This document shows, piece by piece, positions 59,739 through 64,000 of a stretch of DNA of 64,000 nt. The translations under genes and the position numbers were made by a program. Location of the stretch: assembly GCA_963827135.1 (NCBI GenBank), contig CAWGZX010000006.1, forward strand, positions 320,801 to 384,800, in the 5' to 3' direction. Numbering within the stretch: position 1 is the first letter of the stretch; every line of letters begins with the position of its first letter. The stretch comes from JAJRAN01 sp963827135. GTDB taxonomy: Archaea; Thermoplasmatota; Thermoplasmata; Methanomassiliicoccales; UBA472. The notes below the pieces were generated by a model, which had not been told where the DNA came from, ran no database searches, and was given only the letters and a program-made list of their open reading frames with translations.

Positions 59739-59747
59739 CCCACTACC
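59728..59747 (-). repeat. Right inverted repeat of the transposon
   Basis: TTTCAAACTGACCCACTACC; exact reverse complement of 57076-57095. Confidence 0.9.
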
Positions 59748-59755
59748 AGGACTTC
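59748..59755. repeat. Target-site duplication, right copy
   Basis: AGGACTTC, identical to 57068-57075. Confidence 0.8.
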
Positions 59756-59885
59756 TGCTTTTTCTCCGAATTTGCTATTCTATTACCCATAGTGCCTTTA
59801 GTAACCGACTATTGATCTTCCGTCGCCAAGTGCGAAAGTTAGCATCATCCACACCCCTCACCGGAAGGGCACACTCAAGGTCGCT

Positions 59886-60308
59886 ATGAAAACACCAGGA
59901 GAAAATGAAGCTGCCACGGAGCTTGCCATGAAAACACAGGGAGAAATCGAAGCCGCCATTTGTGAAGGAGTCAGTCGCTTTGAGCAGGACTACATGGGCC
60001 GGGGACCCAAGGACATTCACGCCCACCTGCTCGGCGATCTCCTCGTGGTCCGCCTTCAAGGCGTGTTGACCGCGGCCGAACAGCATCTGGTCAAGTCGCT
60101 TTCGGCCGAGAAGGGGCGGGACCTGTTGAAGCAAGTGCGGACCCATCTGATCGAAACGGCCCGTCCGGTCATGGAAGCGATGGTCCAGGAGATCACCGGC
60201 GTCAAGGTGTTGACCCTGCACCATGATATCAGCACCGCAACCGGCGAGGAGGTCGTTCTCTTTACCCTTGCCGAGTCGCCGATTCTCCGCGACGCAAAGA
60301 AGAAATAG
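59886..60308 (+). CDS. DUF2294-family protein
   Basis: A 140-residue protein of the same family as 56395-56832: GEIEAAICEGVSRFEQDYMGRGPKDIHAHLLGDLLVVRLQGVLTAAEQHLVKS, then VQEITGVKVLTLHHDISTATGEEVVLFTLAESP. Function unknown. The 5' end contains an imperfect duplication: MKTPGENEAA and, 14 codons on, MKTQGEIEAA; the second ATG (59928) has an ACGGAG site 8 bases upstream and may be the true start. It begins 130 bases right of the transposon. The first DUF2294 gene flanks the transposon on the other side. Confidence 0.6.
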   Translation: MKTPGENEAATELAMKTQGEIEAAICEGVSRFEQDYMGRGPKDIHAHLLGDLLVVRLQGVLTAAEQHLVKSLSAEKGRDLLKQVRTHLIETARPVMEAMVQEITGVKVLTLHHDISTATGEEVVLFTLAESPILRDAKKK

Positions 60309-60340
60309 CGGAGAAAAGGTGTTGAAACAATATTGATCAA

Positions 60341-61143
60341 ATGACCCGGCCGACCATCCTTCAAGCGAACTGGTACGACTATCCGCAGTATTACGACATC
60401 GCCTTCCGCTCGGAGACGCGGCTGGAGGCCGATTTCATCGAGGCGGCCTGCCGCAAGTATTGCCCGTTTCCGGTGCGGCGGCTGCTGGAGCCGGCCTGCG
60501 GCACGGGCCGGCTGGTGGCCGAATTGGCCGCCCGCGGCTACCGCATGACGGGCTTCGATCTGAGCCGGCCGTCGCTGGAGTATCTGCGGCGGCGGCTGGC
60601 CCGGCGGCGACTCCGCGCGACGATCTTCCGGGCCGACATGGCCGATTTCCGCCTGGCCGCGCCGGTCGACGCGGCCTACTGCACGTTCGACAGCTTCCGC
60701 CACCTGTTGACCGAACAGGCGGCCCGCCGGCATCTGGAGTGCGTGGCCGAAAGCCTGCGGCCCGGCGGCATCTACATCCTCGGCTTCCACCTGCTGCCGC
60801 CCGACGCCGCCGAGGAGTGCATCGAGCGCTGGACCGAGCGGCAGGGCCGCACGCAGGTGACCGTGACGCTCGCGTGCTGGCGACCGACCGCCGCCGCCGC
60901 ATCGAGACGCTCCGCGTCAGCCTGCTGGTGCGCGACGGGCGGAGAAGAAGTGCGGCTGCGCGACGAGTTCCCGTTCCGCATGTACACGGCCGCCCAGTTT
61001 CGCCGGCTGCTGGCCGCGTGCCGTCGCTGGAACTCTGCGACGTGTACGATTTCTGGTACGAGATCGACCAGCCGCTGGAGCTGAACAACGAGCTGTCCGA
61101 CACCGTGTTTGTGCTGCGCAGAAAAGGCCATTTGTCATCCTGA
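60341..61143 (+). CDS. SAM-dependent methyltransferase with frameshifts
   Basis: A class I methyltransferase: motif I LEPACGTGRLVAELAARGYRMTGFDLS, then a DAAYCTFDSFRHLLTE acidic motif. The first frame is good to WRPT near residue 185. Then sequence continues in other frames: RRRIETLRVSLLVRDG, then EEVRLRDEFPFRMYTAAQFRRLLAA, then SLELCDVYDFWYEIDQPLELNNELSDTVFVLRRKGHLS, so shifts are near 60,885, 60,940 and 61,020. Together about 265 residues. Substrate unknown. The GC-rich codons match planctomycetes. Confidence 0.65.
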
Positions 61144-61151
61144 CTCGCATC

Positions 61152-61217
61152 GTCATCCTGAGTCGCAGCGAAGGATCTCTTGCCTCGCCGCAGATTCTTC
61201 GCTTCGCTCAGAATGAC
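61152..61217. repeat. Dispersed palindromic repeat (GTCATCCTGAG type)
   Basis: The left end GTCATCCTGAGTCGCAGCG and the right end CGCTTCGCTCAGAATGAC are near-inverted copies (about 22 of 26 bases over the longer match) around a short centre; a partial third copy stands at 61136-61149. This short repeat occurs in many planctomycete and acidobacterial genomes, usually between convergent genes, as here. Confidence 0.7.
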
Positions 61218-61218
61218 C

Positions 61219-62588
61219 TTATCCCAGCCCGTGCTTGGCCAGCTTGTCGCGGAAGGTGGAGGGCTTCATGCCCAGCGCGGCGGCGGCGGCCGTCTTGTTG
61301 CCGCCGGAGTTGCGCAGGGCGTCTTGCAGCAGCTGCTTCTCGGCCTGGTCGATGGCCGCCTGGAAACCGCCGACGGGCAGCCGCTGGTTCGGGTCGGGCC
61401 CGCCGATCTCGGCCGGCGAGAACTTCGGCCGTGATGTGGCCGCCGCCGACCAGGTACGCCCGCTCCAGCGTGTGGTACAGCTCGCGGACGTTGCCCGGCC
61501 AGTCGTGCCGCGCGAGCAGCTCGATCGCGTCCGGGTCGATGCGGCAGGGCCGCTCGCCGGCGATGCGCTTCAGCAGATGCTCGGCCAGCAGCGGCACGTC
61601 CTCCAGCCGCTCGCGCAGCGGCGGGATGTTGATCCGCAGCACGTCGAGCCGGTAGTAGAGGTCCTCGCGGAACGTGCCCTCGGCGATCTTCTCCAGCAGG
61701 TTCCGCTTGGTCGAGGCGATGATCCGCACGTCGGCCTTGATGGGCGTGCGTGCCGCCGACGCGCTCGAAGACCTTTTCCTCGATCGCCCGCAGCAGCTTC
61801 GACTGCTGCTCCAAGGGGATGTCGTCGACGTCGTCGAGGTAGAGCGTGCCGCCTTCGGCCAGGTCGAAGCGGCCCTTGCGCTGCTGCTCGGCGCCGGTGA
61901 ACGAGCCTTTTTCGTGGCCGTAGAGTTCGCTCTCGATGAGTTGCGGCGGGAAGAGCGTGCAGCCGACCTTGACGAAGGGGAAGCCGTGGCGGTGCGAGTT
62001 GCGGTGGATCGTCGTGGCCAGCAGGTCCTTGCCCACGCCCGTCTCGCCGCACAGCAGCACGTTGGCGTCGGTCTTGGCGCAGATTTCGACCATCCGCTTG
62101 ACGCGGTCCATGGCGGCCGAGCGGCCGACGATCGTCGGCCTCGACGTCGGCCGCGGCGGACGGCGCGCGGCGGCCGCGGTTCGGCGGCCGGCCTGCCGCT
62201 GCCGCTCGATCCGGGCCAGCAGCGGAAAGATGTCTTCGTTGCGGAACGGCTTGGTGAGGAAGTCGAACGCCCCGAGCTTGACCGCCTCGACCGCCACGGG
62301 AATGCTGCCGTAGGCGGTCATCATGATGACTTCCATGTCGGCCAGCGGGCCTTGCTTGATCCGCTTCAGCAGTTCGATGCCGTCGAGCTTGGGCATCTTC
62401 AGATCGGTCACCACCACGTCGAACCGCCCGGCGGCGAGCTTCTCGAGGGCCTCCTCGCCGTCGGCGGCCGTGACCACCTCGTGCCCCTGCGCGGCCAGAT
62501 CGTCGGCCAGGGTGATGCGTTTGATCTTTTCGTCGTCGACGACCAGGATGTTCAGTAGCTCGGTTAGGTCGAGACGCCAAACAGGCAT
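61219..62588 (-). CDS. NtrC-type sigma54 response regulator with two frameshifts
   Basis: A receiver domain (ILVVDDEKIKRITLADDLA; phospho-Asp in VVVTDLKMPK; MMTAYGS; LTKPF), an AAA+ domain with GETGVGKDLLA (Walker A), GSFTGAEQQ (the GAFTGA loop with Ser), GTLYLDDVDD (Walker B) and RLDVLRINIPPLRER, and a Fis-type helix-turn-helix at the end (NKTAAAAALGMKPSTFRDKL). The frame breaks near 61,745 (VGGTHA | IKADVRII) and 61,425 (EVLAG | FSPAEIGG); both are single-base indels in GC runs. Start taken at 62588 (MPVWRLDLTELLN); TAA at 61219. No sensor kinase is seen. About 455 residues when repaired. Confidence 0.78.
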
Positions 62589-63005
62589 GAAGCCGCGCCT
62601 TGAAAGCGGTATACGCATCCGGCCACGCTCTTCGACCCCTTCGCCATGCGTTCCCAATCGAGTTGCAGTCGCGTAGCCATGACGAATCACATGCGCGAAA
62701 CTTCCGGTATGCAAACGACTTGTTTTGTCGTCGTCGAAGATAATGGGCGACCCGGAACCCGGCACACAAAAGTGGTTGAACAATTCGACGTGCCAATCTT
62801 CGCCGCAGGCATTGGGACGCTATAGCAAGAATCGTGAAATCCTTTTCAGAGACGTTTTCCACGCCAATAGAAATCGCGAAACGCAGTGGCGCCGCACCTC
62901 TCGACGTTGGCTTCTGAACCGATGTCCGTTCGAAGGTTCCATTTCGTCGACGGTTGCTCCATCAGCTTCAACTGAATAAGATCTCCTCGCGGAGTGCGTC
63001 AAGGT
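62589..63005. other. Intergenic region, no gene seen
   Basis: About 420 bases between the regulator and a leftward gene. Frames on both strands are short, mutually overlapping and not protein-like. It should hold the regulator promoter; I could not identify a -24/-12 or sigma70 element with confidence. Confidence 0.5.
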
Positions 63006-63371
63006 TCACATCAGTCTTCTTCCGTGGGCTTCGATCCATCGACCGAATCTGCTGGGCTTGTCCAACGGTACAGAGGTCCACTCGGCATTCGGAGTCTTTC
63101 CTCCAAAGCGGCGCCCAGGCCAAATATCTCCCAGCCGCGACGCCTCGACAGGCAAGGTCGATATCCCGCGGCGCGCGGTGGGGATCCAGGGCGCTGCCAA
63201 AAGGATCAGCTCGGTCGCCCCGTACTCGCGTGCCGTTTCCACGGCTTGGTTGAGGACTTCAGCCGTTACATTCCTCATAGGATACCTTGTCGCGCTGCGT
63301 GGCATCGGGAGAAAGGAATACTCAGCCTCCAAATTATAGCCCCAAAGAGCCTGCTTGCCCAGAGTGATCAA
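63006..63371 (-). CDS. Hypothetical protein, 121 residues
   Basis: A TTG start at 63371 overlaps the TGA of the DUF1559 gene, so coupling is plausible. The sequence has a protein-like centre (NVTAEVLNQAVETAREYGATELILLAAPWI) and a weak tail. Several frames on the other strand compete, so it may not be real. No family is recognised. Confidence 0.35.
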   Translation of the reverse strand: MITLGKQALWGYNLEAEYSFLPMPRSATRYPMRNVTAEVLNQAVETAREYGATELILLAAPWIPTARRGISTLPVEASRLGDIWPGRRFGGKTPNAEWTSVPLDKPSRFGRWIEAHGRRLM

Positions 63372-64000
63372 GCGGGAGTGCTCACCGATACAAGAGACGG
63401 AAAGGTCTCGATACTCCCTTCGTCGATCTTCTCCCCTCCGGCAATTGTGAGACTCGCCTTGAGCGTTTCGAGGGACAACTTTTCCGACAATTCTCGGACG
63501 GAACCATCGGCAAACGCGAAATTGGCCCTGCCGTTGTGATAGCCGCTGATTCCATGCCGCTTGTCAACATTGATACCGACGATTGCACGCTCGAAACACA
63601 AGTTGTGCGGTTCCATCCAGCGAATGTCCGAATCGGCCACCTCCACAAACATAATCGTATTGGATGTTCCGTCCTTAATGTCCCGTAATCCCACCGACTT
63701 GCTTCCAGGCCATAGCGTTGCATCGCCAACAACTGCCACATAATTTGTCGCCCATGGATCCGGGGCCACATAGTTGGTTGCCAATGGATCTTGATGACCC
63801 GCCTCAGGACAATGAAACACCGCGGGACATTTTGCCATCAGGCGAGAGTTATGGGGACCATTCCAGGGCTCGGCAAAGTCGTACTCCTTGTACAGAGCTT
63901 CCTGTTTGAGATAGGGTAGAATCAGCACTCGCCAACTGTGCATTGGTTTGCCGTTCTCGTCGGCAACATAAGCAGGCGGGAAACAACGATACTTCTGTTC
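63368..64000 (-). CDS. DUF1559 (H-X9-DG) protein, N-terminus outside the window
   Basis: The frame is open from the window edge. It reads EQKYRCFPPAYVADENGKPMHSWRVLILPYLKQEALYKEYDF, then NYVAVVGDATLWPG, DGTSNTIMFVEVADSDIRWMEPHN, and HNGRANFAFADGSVR, which is the H-X9-DG motif. This DUF1559 type, with an N-terminal pilin-like signal that would lie upstream, is found in large numbers in planctomycetes and hardly elsewhere. The sequence ends after a short tail. Strong evidence for the origin of this side of the window. Confidence 0.88.
   Translation of the reverse strand, partial: EQKYRCFPPAYVADENGKPMHSWRVLILPYLKQEALYKEYDFAEPWNGPHNSRLMAKCPAVFHCPEAGHQDPLATNYVAPDPWATNYVAVVGDATLWPGSKSVGLRDIKDGTSNTIMFVEVADSDIRWMEPHNLCFERAIVGINVDKRHGISGYHNGRANFAFADGSVRELSEKLSLETLKASLTIAGGEKIDEGSIETFPSLVSVSTPA

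Larger units (their letters stand above)
57076..59747. mobile_element. IS1-like transposon with passenger genes, 2,672 bp
   Basis: Bounded by perfect 20-base inverted repeats and 8-base direct repeats, so it moved as one unit. It carries a basic KGG-type protein gene, an AAA ATPase gene (minus strand) and an IS1-family transposase at the right. Simple IS1 elements are about 0.7-1 kb, so the left 1.8 kb is passenger cargo. The transposase is broken by single-base indels, which may be real or sequence errors. Found within planctomycete-type sequence between two DUF2294 genes. Confidence 0.85.

Noticed and set aside
62994..63539. Plus-strand frames of 93 to 181 codons under the DUF1559 region
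   Set aside because: They overlap the clearly conserved minus-strand DUF1559 gene and lack motifs.
1..64000. CRISPR arrays
   Set aside because: No regularly spaced direct repeats were seen on either strand.

Overview
The window is composite. Bases 1 to about 55,700 look like one genome, most probably an anaerobic archaeon related to Thermoplasmatota. The reasons are: TATA-like boxes placed so that transcripts would be leaderless or nearly so (a TTAAGTA box 23-24 nt before the start codons of cooT, the aldehyde dehydrogenase and acsV); T-rich terminators; many TTG and GTG starts; a FilR1-type regulator; archaeal-style zinc-ribbon proteins; and a heliorhodopsin of the kind known from Thermoplasmatales relatives. 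The phylum is inferred and no marker gene is present to prove it. Bases from about 55,705 to 64,000 look like a planctomycete: DUF1328, CsrA, two DUF2294 proteins, an IS1-like transposon behind a perfect sigma70 promoter, an NtrC-type regulator, a bacterial dispersed repeat and a DUF1559 (H-X9-DG) protein. Both genes at the switch are cut there, so a chimeric contig is the simplest explanation.

Layout of the archaeal part. 1-3.9 kb: end of a DUF169 protein, a zinc-ribbon protein, and a cluster of a URO-D-type methyltransferase, a two-domain zinc protein and a Tes/TrsS-like radical SAM enzyme. 4.0-6.8 kb: a zinc/manganese ABC transporter (znuA-C-B) with repeated operators around its TATA box. 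6.8-15.8 kb: a persulfide-dioxygenase/rhodanese fusion, a hydrolase, a B12-radical SAM enzyme, a nitroreductase, a heliorhodopsin followed by a CxxS thioredoxin-like protein, cysteine synthase, a BASS transporter and a tautomerase. 15.8-24.1 kb: an AT-rich accessory island with surface proteins, a rolling-circle Rep remnant, a decayed exported-protein gene, small membrane peptides and possible structured RNAs. 24.1-32.2 kb: tRNA-Leu(UAA), a cyclic-2,3-diphosphoglycerate-synthetase-like GTPase, cooT-cooC, a four-gene drug-efflux operon with its PadR regulator, and an ACT-domain protein. 32.2-36.6 kb: birA followed by three genes matching the subunits of methylmalonyl-CoA:pyruvate transcarboxylase.

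The core of the window (37.7-54.6 kb) is a carbonyl branch of the Wood-Ljungdahl pathway in its bacterial form: a CO dehydrogenase fused to a full-length acetyl-CoA synthase (cooS-acsB), acsD, acsC, a CoA-acylating aldehyde dehydrogenase, cooC, a core methionine synthase, the corrinoid activator acsV, and acsE. Nickel maturation (cooT and two cooC genes), methyl transfer (acsE, acsCD), corrinoid reactivation (acsV) and methyl diversion to methionine (Mes) are all encoded here. The fused gene has two frameshifts and acsE one; each is a single-base indel that restores a fully conserved reading frame.

The planctomycete part is much richer in single-base indels, which break the transposase, a passenger ATPase, a methyltransferase and the regulator. 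This points to low sequence accuracy there as much as to real decay.
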